Shown here piece by piece: positions 1 to 8,115 of a DNA stretch of 64,000 nucleotides. The DNA is from Streptomyces violaceusniger Tu 4113 (GTDB taxonomy: Bacteria > Actinomycetota > Actinomycetes > Streptomycetales > Streptomycetaceae): NCBI RefSeq assembly GCF_000147815.2, contig NC_015957.1, forward strand, positions 1,674,001 through 1,738,000, given 5' to 3'. The notes beneath the pieces were generated by a model. That model did not search any database and was not told where the DNA came from. It saw only the letters and a list, made by a program, of their open reading frames with translations. A program made the position numbers and the translations under genes. Each line of letters begins with the position of its first letter. Positions within the stretch are counted from its first letter, which is position 1.

Positions 1-2
1 CG

Positions 3-104
3 ACGCTCGGCTGGATCCTCTTCCACCTGCTCCAGGAGTACGCCCGCCACGCCGGACAGCTCGATGTCGTACGGGAGTTGGCCGACGGCTCGGTCGGTGA
101 GTAA
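3..104 (+). CDS. DinB/DUF664-family protein, C-terminal end only
   Basis: The frame is open from the window edge to a TAA and encodes the last 33 residues of a protein. The tail contains a helix of the type HLLQEYARHAGQLDVVREL followed by a short DGSVGE end. That is how many actinobacterial DinB/DUF664 (putative mycothiol-dependent enzyme) proteins end; the conserved histidine in YARHAG is normally one of the metal ligands of the four-helix bundle. The rest of the gene lies outside the window, so the assignment rests on this tail alone. It converges on peptidase E with only 17 bases between the stop codons. Confidence 0.65.
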   Translation, partial: TLGWILFHLLQEYARHAGQLDVVRELADGSVGE

Positions 105-121
105 GGCGCCCGGCCCCGCGG

Positions 122-859
122 TCAGGACGAGTGCGCGGCGGAGTCGAAGCGCGACTCCTCCCGCAGCAGCGCGCTCAGATCGGCGCCGGGGCGCAGCTCC
201 GCCGGGTCCTCGCCCCTGCGGAAGAGGATCGCCCCGGCGTCGATGCCGCCCAGTGTCAGCCGGTCCGCGTCCCGGCGCAGCCAGGTGCCCTCGCGCAGCC
301 CGACCACGGGGACGTCGTTCTCCTCCAGGAACTGCTCGAGCCGCAGGGCCCGGCTCTCGCCCATATGGGCGGTGTCCGGATCGGCGTCGAGGTAGTGCGG
401 GTTGATCTGGAACGGCAGCAGCCCCAGCGCCTCGAAAGTGGGCGGCTGGACGATGGGCATGTCGTTGGAGGTGCGCAGGGTCGGGCAGGCCATGTTGGTG
501 CCCGCGCTGGAGCCCATGTAGACCGCGCCCGCGGCCACCCGTTCCCGTATCGCCCGGACCAGATCGTGCTCGTGCAACGCCTTGAGCAGCCGGAAGCTGT
601 TGCCACCGCCGACGAACACCGCCTGCGCCCCGCGCACCAGCTCGGCCGGGTCGTCGGCGGTGTGCGCACCGGTGACCTCCACGCCCAGCGGCTCCAGGGC
701 CGTGGCCACCTTGGCGGTGTAGCCGTCGTGGTCGGCCAGCGCGTACGGCACGAAGACGAGCCGGCGCGCGCCGTCCAGCACCGAGGCGATCTCCTCGCGT
801 GCGTGGTCCAGATAGCCGCGACCGGGCGCGGCGGAGTTCGACAGCAGCAGCAACTGCAT
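122..859 (-). CDS. pepE: Peptidase E (alpha-aspartyl dipeptidase, family S51)
   Basis: A 245-residue cytosolic serine peptidase, the usual length for peptidase E, which hydrolyses dipeptides with N-terminal aspartate. The nucleophile elbow GSSAG places the catalytic serine near residue 118. An Asp in SNDMP (133) and a His in NPHYLD (155) fit the family's catalytic triad, and a VGGGNSF loop near 83-89 helps form the oxyanion pocket. There is no signal peptide or membrane segment. It lies 130 bp downstream of the IclR gene on the same strand and may be co-transcribed with it. The neighbouring DUF1177-OPT-AroM operon contains an oligopeptide-type transporter, so a role in using imported small peptides is plausible but inferred. 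Confidence 0.88.
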   Translation of the reverse strand: MQLLLLSNSAAPGRGYLDHAREEIASVLDGARRLVFVPYALADHDGYTAKVATALEPLGVEVTGAHTADDPAELVRGAQAVFVGGGNSFRLLKALHEHDLVRAIRERVAAGAVYMGSSAGTNMACPTLRTSNDMPIVQPPTFEALGLLPFQINPHYLDADPDTAHMGESRALRLEQFLEENDVPVVGLREGTWLRRDADRLTLGGIDAGAILFRRGEDPAELRPGADLSALLREESRFDSAAHSS

Positions 860-989
860 GAGGGGGCCTTTCTGGCGGAACGGTGGAACGGTGGAACGGA
901 GGACTAGGCCGGTGAGGGGGAATGGGGGGGATTTGGGTGAATTGTCGGGGTGGGTGGTACGCCACGCGGATTGGCGCCGCTCAGCGCCG

Positions 990-1793
990 CTAGCGACGCG
1001 GGGCGCGCCGCGGCCGGGTCGGCGTCAGCAGCCTGCCCAGATCGGCGGCGCCCTGCAGCAGCGGCGCGATCAGTTGCTCCCGGCGGGGGCGCAGCACCTC
1101 GGGGGCGGCGGCCAGAGTCAGGGTGCCCACCGGACGTCTGCCCACCAGAACCGGCGCCGCGAGCGCCGCGCTGTCCGGATCGTACTCGCCCTCGGAGTAG
1201 GCGTAGCCGTCGCGCCGCACCTCGGAGAAGCGCTCCTCGAGCCGCACCGGATCGGTCGGTGTGTGCTCGCTGAAGCGCGCCATCGGGCGGCCGTACAGCA
1301 GCACGGCCCGGTCACCGGGCGGGAGCATACCGAAGTAGGCGCGGGAGGTGGCGCCGGCGTGCGCCGGGTACAGCTCGCCCGCCAGCACGTAGTAGCGCAG
1401 CGGGCCGGTGGCCCCGTCCACCGCCGCGACGCAGCGCATGTGCACCCCGTCCGGGACCGCGAACAGCGTGTTCACCCCGACCGTCTCGGCCAGCGCCTCC
1501 AGGATCGGCCGGGCCAGGCTGGCCATGCCGCCGCCCCGCTCCCACACCCAGGACAGATGCCACACCGCCGGGCCCAGCCGATAGCGGCGTGAGCGCTTGT
1601 CGGAGACCAGGAAGCCCCTGTAGGCCAGCGCGGCCAGCAGCCGCTGGGCCACCGACTTGTCCAGCCCGAACTCCTCGGCGATCTCGGTAACGCCCCACTC
1701 CGGGCGCTCGCGGTCGAAGGCGAGCAGCACGTTCAGCACGCGGTCCGCGGTCTGGAGGGGCGGGGCGCCGGTTACGGGCTTCTGTTCAGGCAT
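990..1793 (-). CDS. IclR-family transcriptional regulator
   Basis: A 267-residue regulator. Residues ~15-75 form the winged helix-turn-helix (AEEFGLDKSVAQRLLAAL is the recognition region) and ~85-255 the IclR effector-binding domain. I chose the ATG at 1793. The frame can be read 15 codons further upstream, but that stretch crosses an inverted repeat (1810-1826) that looks like an operator, so the longer start is unlikely. It is transcribed away from the DUF1177-OPT-AroM operon across a 360-bp gap and towards pepE. By position it is the best candidate regulator of that operon and of itself; the ligand is unknown. Confidence 0.85.
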   Translation of the reverse strand: MPEQKPVTGAPPLQTADRVLNVLLAFDRERPEWGVTEIAEEFGLDKSVAQRLLAALAYRGFLVSDKRSRRYRLGPAVWHLSWVWERGGGMASLARPILEALAETVGVNTLFAVPDGVHMRCVAAVDGATGPLRYYVLAGELYPAHAGATSRAYFGMLPPGDRAVLLYGRPMARFSEHTPTDPVRLEERFSEVRRDGYAYSEGEYDPDSAALAAPVLVGRRPVGTLTLAAAPEVLRPRREQLIAPLLQGAADLGRLLTPTRPRRAPRR

Positions 1794-1809
1794 GACGAAA
1801 GAGTAAACA

Positions 1810-1826
1810 TTCTCGGATATCGAGAA
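1810..1826. promoter_or_regulatory. Inverted repeat, candidate IclR operator
   Basis: TTCTCG-GATAT-CGAGAA is a perfect 6-bp inverted repeat with a 5-bp centre, 17 bp upstream of the chosen IclR start. It sits in an unusually AT-rich patch for this DNA, as expected of a promoter. IclR proteins commonly bind such short palindromes at their own promoters. That this one is bound is inference. Confidence 0.5.
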
Positions 1827-1964
1827 AATATTGCGCACAGCGCGACGCCGGGCGGACCCTGGCGGAGCCGACGGCCGGGCGGATCCCCGGCCAGGCCGGT
1901 GCCCGGTGGCAGTGCCCGCCCCGCGCGCCGCTTCCCCCGCTCGTCCGGTCGGGCCATCGGCGTC

Positions 1965-2135
1965 ACCGATCGCCTCACCGAGGCATGACCGATCGCCTCA
2001 CCGAGGCATGACCGATCGCCTCACCGACGCCATCGCCGACGGCCTTACCGATCGCATCCGCCGATCACATCGCCGACGGCGTCCCTGACCGCCTTACCGA
2101 CCGCATCTCCCACCACATCACCAACCGCATCACCC
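1965..2135. repeat. Degenerating 23-bp tandem repeat upstream of the DUF1177 operon
   Basis: Two perfect copies of a 23-bp unit (1965-1987 and 1988-2010; the unit begins ACCGATCGCCTCACC) are followed by progressively diverged copies based on CACCGATCGC/ACCGCATC up to about 2135. It occupies most of the 360-bp gap between the IclR gene and the DUF1177 gene. Some frames stay open through it, but the periodicity is not a multiple of three and no protein family is visible, so I treat it as non-coding. Confidence 0.7.
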
Positions 2136-2153
2136 CGCCGTGAGAGGCCAGCC

Positions 2154-3116
2154 GTGCTCAAACACGTCCTTGACATCATCGAACTCCTCGACCGTCCGCA
2201 GACCAGCGGCGCCCTCCTCGCCGACCATCTGCGCGCGGTGCAGGCCGCGGCCGGAGCCGACCCGCAGACGGCGCCCGAGGTCGAGGTACGCACCGTCGAG
2301 GGCGACAAGGGCAGCACGGACTTCGTCTCCGTCACCGTCCCCGGCCGCCGCGGCAAGCTGGGCGGCGGCGACGCCCCGACCCTGGGCATCCTCGGCCGGC
2401 TCGGCGGAGTCGGGGCCCGCCCGGAGCGGATCGGACTGGTCTCGGACGCCGACGGGGCGGTGGCGGCGCTGTCCGCCGCGGCCAAGCTGCTGGACATGCA
2501 CGCCCGCGGCGACGTCCTGGACGGCGATGTCACGCTCTCCACCCACGTCTCCGGCTGGGCCCCCACCCAGCCGCACGACCCCGTGCCCTTCATGGACTCC
2601 CCGGTGGACACGCTGGTGTGCAACCGCGAGGAGATCTCGCCCGCGATGGACGCGGTCGTCTCCATCGACACCACCAAGGGCAACCGGCTGCTCAACCACC
2701 GCGGCGTCGCCCTGTCGCCGACCGTCTGCCAGGGCTGGATCCTGCGGGTCAGCGAGGACCTGGTGGCCGTCCTGGAGAGCGTGACCGGCGAGTCGGCGCG
2801 CATCCTGCCGATCACCACGCAGGACATCACCCCGTACGGCAACGGAGTGCACCACCTCAACTCCATCCTCCAGCCCGCCGTCGCCACCACCGCCCCCGTC
2901 GTCGGCCTCGCGATCACGGCGACCTCTGCGGTGGCCGGATGCGCCACCGGCGCCAGCCACGAGACAGACATCGCGGTCGCGGCCCGGTTCGCGGTCGAGA
3001 CCGCGAAGGAGTTCGGACGCGGCGTCGCCCGCTTCCTGGACCCCGAGGAGTTCGCGCGCCTGGTCGAGCTGTACGGACCCATGACCCACCTCCAGGCCCT
3101 CACCCCGGCGGGGTGA
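2154..3116 (+). CDS. DUF1177 family protein
   Basis: A 320-residue protein that begins at a GTG preceded by GAGAGG. The whole length matches the DUF1177 family as I know it (for example the VSDADGAVAALSAAAKLLDM and NGVHHLNSILQP regions). No biochemical function is established for the family. There are no membrane segments, and no catalytic motif I can name; conserved histidine/aspartate-rich patches (HVSGWAPTQPHDPVPFMDSP, SIDTTKGN) suggest an enzyme. It is the first gene of a three-gene operon with an OPT-type transporter and an AroM-family protein. Confidence 0.85.
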   Translation: MLKHVLDIIELLDRPQTSGALLADHLRAVQAAAGADPQTAPEVEVRTVEGDKGSTDFVSVTVPGRRGKLGGGDAPTLGILGRLGGVGARPERIGLVSDADGAVAALSAAAKLLDMHARGDVLDGDVTLSTHVSGWAPTQPHDPVPFMDSPVDTLVCNREEISPAMDAVVSIDTTKGNRLLNHRGVALSPTVCQGWILRVSEDLVAVLESVTGESARILPITTQDITPYGNGVHHLNSILQPAVATTAPVVGLAITATSAVAGCATGASHETDIAVAARFAVETAKEFGRGVARFLDPEEFARLVELYGPMTHLQALTPAG

Positions 3117-3177
3117 CCGACCCGTCCCCAGCGGACGGGTGACCGACCCGTCCCCACCGGACCCCGCAGGAGTCCCC

Positions 3178-4881
3178 ATGAACCCGAACCCCCAGGCCGG
3201 TGCCGACGCCGCGGCCGCGGACGCCCCACCGCGGTCGCACCCCAGAGCCTTCGAGCCGGTCACCCTCGTCCTCACCATCGTGCTGTCGGTCCTCGGCGCC
3301 CTGATCGGCATCGTGCTGATCACCTCGCTCGGGGTGTCGCCCAACACGGCCGTGATCGGCGCCCTGGTGGCGATGCTCATCGGCCGTATTCCGGTCGGCG
3401 TGCTGACCCGGATGCGCTCCAAGCACCGGCAGAACCTGGTGCAGTCGGCGATCTCCGGCTCCACCTTCGCCGCGGCCAACTCGCTGCTCACCCCGATCGC
3501 GGTGCCGTTCGCCCTGGGCCGTAACGACCTGGTGTGGCCCATGCTCGGCGGGGCCGTCATCGGCTTGGCCGTCGACAGTTGGGTGCTGTACCGGGTGTTC
3601 GACTCCAAGCTGCTGCCCGCCACCGGCTCCTGGCCGGCCGGGATCGCGGCGGCCGAGACGATCAAGGCCGGGGACACCGGCGGGCGCAAGGCCGCGATCC
3701 TGGGCGCGGGCGCGGTGATCGGCTTCGTCGGCGCGCTGTTCAAGCTGCCGACCAGCGCCGCGGGTGTGGGGTTCCTGGGCAACATCTGGGCGCTCGCCAT
3801 GTTCGGCGTCGGGCTGACCGTGGGGCAGTACGCCCCCGAGTTCGGGTTCGACCTGGGCGCCCGCCATGTGCCGCACGGGCTGATGATCGGCGCGGGGCTC
3901 GTCGCCCTGACCCAGGCGCTGCTGCTGATGCGGACGCGGAAGGGCGGGGCCGGTGCGAAGGGGGCCCTCGACGGTCCTGCTGTGGAGGGTCCGGCCGCCG
4001 ACGGTCCTGATGTCGACGGCGGTCTTACGGTCCAGGCCCCCCAGCTTCGCAGGGGACTGCTGGAGGGCATGGGCCTCTTCGTCTGCGGCGCGATCGTGGT
4101 CGCCATCGCGGGCGGTGTGGTCGGGAAGCTCGCCCTGCCCGCCCTGGTCGGGTGGGTGCTGCTGGCCGGTGTCGCCGCCATCGTCCACCAGCTCATCGTG
4201 GGGCTGGCGGCGATGCACTCCGGCTGGTTCCCGGCCTTCGCCGTCACGCTGATCTTCTTGATCATCGGTCTGGTGCTGCACATTCCGACCGTGCCGCTCG
4301 CCCTGCTGGTCGGCTACACGGCCTCCACCGGCCCCGCCTTCGCCGACCTCGGCTACGACTTCAAGGCGGGCTGGCTGCTGCGCCGCGACGCAGCGCCCTG
4401 GCGACCCTTCGAGATCGAGGGGCGGCGCCAGCAGTACCTCGCCCAGCTCGTCGGTTTCGGTGTCGCGCTGGTCGTCGTCGCCGTCGCCTGGAAGACCTTC
4501 TTCTCCGACGGCAAGGTGCCGCCGGTCGCCGAGGTCTACGTCACCACCATCAAGACCGGCCTCGAACCCGGCACCATGACCACCATGCTGCTGTGGGCGA
4601 TCCCCGGCGCGCTCGTCCAACTCCTCGGCGGACCCTCCCGGCAGATGGGCGTCCTGCTGGCCACCGGACTTCTGGTGGCCACCCCCCAGGCCGGATGGAT
4701 GGTCCTCGGCGCCTTGGTCGTCCGTCAGCTCTACACCCTGTGGCGGCGGCGCGGGATCACCGACGCGGAGGCGCGCAAGGAGTCCGACGAGCAGGCCGAG
4801 AACGACCTGTCGCTGGTCGGCGCCGGGCTCGTCGCCGGAAGCTCGCTCAACGACGTAGGCCAGCTCACCAAGGCCCTGTGA
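3178..4881 (+). CDS. OPT-family oligopeptide/metal-chelate transporter
   Basis: A 567-residue polytopic membrane protein. About a dozen or more hydrophobic segments begin near residue 30 (FEPVTLVLTIVLSVLGALIG) and continue to residue ~530. The pattern matches bacterial OPT-superfamily symporters, which import small peptides or metal chelates with protons. I chose the ATG at 3178 because AGGAG lies 7 nt upstream; the frame is open 39 bp earlier but without a ribosome site. A hydrophilic loop rich in Gly-Pro-Asp-Val repeats (~residues 255-290) divides two membrane halves. It follows DUF1177 by 61 bp, a gap holding a 17-20 bp direct repeat. The substrate is unknown. Confidence 0.85.
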   Translation: MNPNPQAGADAAAADAPPRSHPRAFEPVTLVLTIVLSVLGALIGIVLITSLGVSPNTAVIGALVAMLIGRIPVGVLTRMRSKHRQNLVQSAISGSTFAAANSLLTPIAVPFALGRNDLVWPMLGGAVIGLAVDSWVLYRVFDSKLLPATGSWPAGIAAAETIKAGDTGGRKAAILGAGAVIGFVGALFKLPTSAAGVGFLGNIWALAMFGVGLTVGQYAPEFGFDLGARHVPHGLMIGAGLVALTQALLLMRTRKGGAGAKGALDGPAVEGPAADGPDVDGGLTVQAPQLRRGLLEGMGLFVCGAIVVAIAGGVVGKLALPALVGWVLLAGVAAIVHQLIVGLAAMHSGWFPAFAVTLIFLIIGLVLHIPTVPLALLVGYTASTGPAFADLGYDFKAGWLLRRDAAPWRPFEIEGRRQQYLAQLVGFGVALVVVAVAWKTFFSDGKVPPVAEVYVTTIKTGLEPGTMTTMLLWAIPGALVQLLGGPSRQMGVLLATGLLVATPQAGWMVLGALVVRQLYTLWRRRGITDAEARKESDEQAENDLSLVGAGLVAGSSLNDVGQLTKAL

Positions 4882-4906
4882 GGCAGGTTCTGTGAGGGAA
4901 GGCCCC

Positions 4907-5686
4907 GTGAGAAAGGACGTGCACGCTGTGGACACCACGGAGACCACGGAGACCACGGAGACCGAACACCCGGCGGGCGCCCCGGCCCTCGGCCTCGTCA
5001 CCATCGGCCAGGCCCCGCGCGCCGACCTCCGCCCGGACGCCGAACCGCTGCTGCCCGGGGTGCGCCTGGTCGAGCACGGCGCGCTCGACGCCGAACGGTT
5101 CGACGGCGACGCCGAGGCGGCGACCCGCCGGCTGCTGGCCCCCGAGGTCGGCGAGGCACCGCTGGTCTCCCGGCTGCGCGACGGCCGTTCGGTACTGCTC
5201 GGGCACGGGGCGATCGTCCCGCGCATCACGGACGCGGTCGCCCGCGCGGAGCGGGACGGTGCCGCCGCGACCCTGCTGCTGTGCACCGGCCGCTTCCCGG
5301 CGGGGCGGGCCCGGCGGCCCCTGCTGTTCGCCGAACCGCTGGTGCAGCAGGCCGTCGCCGCGACCGTGGGCACCGACCCCGTGGGCATCGTCTGCCCGCA
5401 CCCCGACCAGGCCGAGGACGTCTCGCAGCGCTGGGCGGAGCTGCTGCCCGGCCGGGTCCAGGCCGCGACCGCCGATCCGTACGGCCCCGCCGAGCTTGTC
5501 CTGGAAGACATCGCCGCCGCCGCGCGCACCCTCGCCGACCGCGGCAGCTCCTGGCTCGTCCTGGACTGCATCGGCTACACGGAACAGATGCGCACCGCCG
5601 CCCTGCGGGCCGCGGGCCGCCCCGTGCTGCTGGCCCGCGCCATCGCCGTCCGCATGGCGGCAGAGGTGGTGGCGGCCTCGGCGTGA
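4907..5686 (+). CDS. AroM family protein
   Basis: About 259 residues. The core starts at LGLVTIGQAPR, the hallmark of the AroM family, and runs through LLCTGRFP and WLVLDCIGYTEQMR. AroM is named for its position near aroL in enteric bacteria; its reaction is unknown, though the fold resembles racemase-like Rossmann proteins. Several GTG codons are possible starts (4892, 4907, 4919, 4928); 4907 follows a GGAAGG site closely and is my choice. The dispensable N-terminus holds a Thr-Glu repeat (ETTETTETTE) from a 9-bp DNA repeat. It is the last gene of the DUF1177-OPT-AroM operon, 25 bp after the transporter. Confidence 0.82.
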   Translation: MRKDVHAVDTTETTETTETEHPAGAPALGLVTIGQAPRADLRPDAEPLLPGVRLVEHGALDAERFDGDAEAATRRLLAPEVGEAPLVSRLRDGRSVLLGHGAIVPRITDAVARAERDGAAATLLLCTGRFPAGRARRPLLFAEPLVQQAVAATVGTDPVGIVCPHPDQAEDVSQRWAELLPGRVQAATADPYGPAELVLEDIAAAARTLADRGSSWLVLDCIGYTEQMRTAALRAAGRPVLLARAIAVRMAAEVVAASA

Positions 5687-5878
5687 CGATGGCGCGGCGC
5701 CGCGGCGCCCCCGGCACCCCGCGGCGTCTCCGCGCATCTGCCCGCACCCTGCCGCCCCGTAACGCCTCCGGGCACCTGCGGCCCCGTGGACCCGGTGCTC
5801 GCCGCCGGACTCCTGGCCTCCTACGCGTACGGCGACTGAGCACCCGTAAGTTCTGCTCATGATCAGCCAACGCCGGCA

Positions 5879-5946
5879 GTGCTCATCACGCTCGGATTCC
5901 GGCGTTTCCGCAGGAACCAGTGCCAACGAAATCGCGAAACCTACAC
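5879..5946. repeat. Left 68-bp inverted repeat, including a copy of the dispersed 29-bp motif
   Basis: Reads GTGCTCATCACGC... and ends with the 29-bp motif at 5918-5946 (CAGTGCC...AACCTACAC). It is related to 8429-8496 in inverted orientation and shares its motif with 8398-8426 and 10441-10573. It lies in the 575-bp gene-free stretch after AroM. Confidence 0.6.
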
Positions 5947-5987
5947 CGCCGGGCCCGGCCCGGCGAAGCCCGGCCCGGCGAGGGATC

Positions 5988-6140
5988 CCTTACGGGCGCT
6001 CGGCCGCCGGGTGAATGCCTTACGGCCGCTCGGTCGGCGCGCGGAGCCCTTACGGCCCGATCGGCCACCGCGCGGAGCCCTTACGGCTGCTCAGTTGGCG
6101 CGCTGATCTCATCCGGCCGCTCGGTCGCCACGCGCGGGTC
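5988..6140. repeat. Five degenerate 30-bp tandem repeats
   Basis: Units beginning CCTTACGG start at 5988, 6018, 6048 and 6079, with a last diverged unit at about 6109. Each carries a GCTCGG...GCGCG block. They fill the rest of the gap between AroM and the alpha/beta hydrolase. All frames crossing them look like low-complexity translations, so I see no gene here. Confidence 0.65.
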
Positions 6141-6261
6141 TCCTCAGCGGTCACTGCGAGTGCGTGCTGCCGGCAACACATCCGCAGAGGACCTGGCCAG
6201 AGGTGCGCTCGTGACTTCGCGCGGACTGGGGCGGTGCGCAGTCGGACAGGTTTGACCGGGC

Positions 6262-7200
6262 TCAGTCGCCGTCGAGGATGAAATCGGCTACAGCGGCAGC
6301 GACGGCTTGGGGCTGCTCATCGGGGATGAAGTGTCCGGCGTCGGGCACGACGACTCCGGTGGCGTCGTCGGCCCATGGGCTGATGGAGGCCGCCATGTCC
6401 GGGATGGAGCCGTGGCTGCTGGAGATTCCGAGGATGGGCACAGTCAGGTGCTGCCGCTTGAGCGCCTCGTGGTTCTTGCGCGCCGACTCGGCGGCGTCCC
6501 GGTAGTAGGCGAGGGAAGCGCGGAGGCCACCGTCGGCGGCGACGGCCGCTGCGTAGTGGTCGAGCTCGGCGTCCTCGAATGTGTCGGGAGAGAGGGCCTT
6601 CACTTTCAGGAACCAGCCGACGTAGTCCCGTTCGCGGCCGGCTAGCAGCGTCTCGGGCAGGTCGGGCACAAGGTGGAACGCGAAATGCCAGGTTTTCCAC
6701 GCCCGATCCGGGTCGGTGGGAATCGCTTCGGGGAGGGTGATGCCGGGAATTCCGGCGTCGAGCAGAGCGACCCCGCGCAGTTGGCTCTCGAATTGGAGTG
6801 CGAGGGAGAAAGCGACCCAGGCGCCGATGTCGTGGGCGACCAGCCAGTAAGTCGACACTCCGAGAGCCTTCACGGCGGCGTGGACGTGCGCGGCGACCGT
6901 GTGCGTGTCGTAGCTGCGCTCCAAACGCTCGGAGTGGCCCTGACCCGGCAGGTCGATCGCGATGACGTGGAACCGGCCGGCGAGGCTGGGCATAACCTTT
7001 CGCCATGCCCACCAGGTTTGCGGGAATCCGGCGAGCAGGACAATGGCCGGGCCGGCCGGCCGGCCGCCTTCGACGGCATGAAGGCGGACGCCGTCGGCGT
7101 CAACCCAGCAGTGGGTGAATCCCGCCAGGTCGTGCAGGGGCAGATCGGGGACAGGGTTACTTTCGCGGACGTGCCGAGCGCTGGTCGCAGGGTCAGTCAC
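6262..7200 (-). CDS. Alpha/beta hydrolase, epoxide hydrolase-like
   Basis: A 312-residue soluble hydrolase of the epoxide hydrolase/haloalkane dehalogenase clan. The nucleophile elbow is AHDIGAW, so the nucleophile is Asp124 rather than Ser. AGFP (57-60) is the oxyanion-hole turn corresponding to HGxP, and the catalytic base is His290 in DAGHFIPDEQP. A cap-like insertion around residues 150-240 contains tyrosines that could activate an epoxide. It is divergent from a TetR gene across a 303-bp gap with a perfect palindrome, so it is the likely target of that repressor. It lies inside the inverted-repeat unit 5879-8496. The substrate is unknown. Confidence 0.8.
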   Translation of the reverse strand: MTDPATSARHVRESNPVPDLPLHDLAGFTHCWVDADGVRLHAVEGGRPAGPAIVLLAGFPQTWWAWRKVMPSLAGRFHVIAIDLPGQGHSERLERSYDTHTVAAHVHAAVKALGVSTYWLVAHDIGAWVAFSLALQFESQLRGVALLDAGIPGITLPEAIPTDPDRAWKTWHFAFHLVPDLPETLLAGRERDYVGWFLKVKALSPDTFEDAELDHYAAAVAADGGLRASLAYYRDAAESARKNHEALKRQHLTVPILGISSSHGSIPDMAASISPWADDATGVVVPDAGHFIPDEQPQAVAAAVADFILDGD

Positions 7201-7428
7201 GGGGATCCTCCGTCGGTGTCAGGTGTCCTGGTTCGGAGCTTCGCCCGAGGGTTGGGCCCACGAGCGCAGTGCAGATGCCGGGAGCGGCCGGCGTGCTGCC
7301 GACGTCCGGGGCCCGACGGTCTGATCGGTGAGGCCCAGTAGCAGGACAGGGGCGACGAGCCCGGGCTGGACGAACAATGTCGCGCTGTGGGGGACGCCCG
7401 GCCTTGACCATGCTTGGACGCTAGCACA

Positions 7429-7450
7429 TCTTGAACCGTCTGGTTCAAGA
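7429..7450. promoter_or_regulatory. Perfect palindromic operator between hydrolase and TetR genes
   Basis: TCTTGAACC-GTCT-GGTTCAAGA has perfect 9-bp arms and sits 53 bp upstream of the TetR start. A TAGAAT box (7451-7456) follows immediately and could be the -10 of the TetR gene. Such divergent palindromes are the usual binding sites of TetR repressors that control themselves and the neighbouring enzyme. I see nothing else in the 303-bp gap. Confidence 0.7.
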
Positions 7451-7503
7451 TAGAATGGTGCGGCGCGACACGGAACATCGACACACCGGCAAGGAAGTGC
7501 CAC

Positions 7504-8094
7504 GTGGCAGGCAAGAAGCAATTCGACATGGACACGGCACTTGACGCCGCGATGATCCAGTTCTGGCGCGCGGGCTACGCCGACACCTCAGTGGACGATC
7601 TGTCCCGGGCGACCGGCCTGAACCGCAGCTCCATCTACTCCTCGCTCGGCGACAAGGACACGCTCTTCCTGCGCTGCTTGGATCGCTATGCCGCGCGCTA
7701 TGGCGACAAGTACGACGCCGCCCTGTCGTGTGCGGCCTCGGAGCCTCTTACAGCCGTTCGTGCGTTCTTCGACGTCACCCTCGCGCGCATCGCCGATCCC
7801 GAACTGCCGGACGGATGCCTGGTCGCCCAGTCGGCCATGGCAATTCCGGCGCTGAGCCAGAGCGTCGCGGCTCGCGCGAAGGAGGCACTGGGCTTCCAGC
7901 GCTTGCGTGTGCGCGCCGCACTGAAGGCAGGCCGATTGACCGACCAGGACGCCGATGCCTTCGCTGAACACGTGGCCGCCGTGAACCAGTCTCTCGCCGT
8001 CATGAGCAGAGCTGGGGCGAGCCCGGCGCAGCTCCTGGCCATCGTGGGGGTAACCGTCGACGCGCTCTCACAGGCGTCGCGCACGCGCAAGTAG
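7504..8094 (+). CDS. TetR/AcrR-family transcriptional regulator
   Basis: A 196-residue repressor with a GTG start 6 nt after an AAGGAAG ribosome site. The N-terminal helix-turn-helix covers about residues 8-55 (DDLSRATGLNRSSIYSSLGDKDTLF). The C-terminal part matches the domain seen in AcrR-like regulators with ASEPLTAVRAFFDVTL and DGCLVAQSAMA. A cysteine in PDGCLVAQ is typical of a subgroup responding to electrophiles. It faces the epoxide hydrolase-like gene, which suggests induction by that enzyme's substrate or a related toxic compound. That is inference. Confidence 0.87.
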   Translation: MAGKKQFDMDTALDAAMIQFWRAGYADTSVDDLSRATGLNRSSIYSSLGDKDTLFLRCLDRYAARYGDKYDAALSCAASEPLTAVRAFFDVTLARIADPELPDGCLVAQSAMAIPALSQSVAARAKEALGFQRLRVRAALKAGRLTDQDADAFAEHVAAVNQSLAVMSRAGASPAQLLAIVGVTVDALSQASRTRK

Positions 8095-8115
8095 CGCTGC
8101 GGACCGGTTCCGTCC

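Noticed and set aside
3100..5571. An 823-codon minus-strand frame across the OPT operon
   Set aside because: Shadow of DUF1177/OPT/AroM; low-complexity composition, no family.
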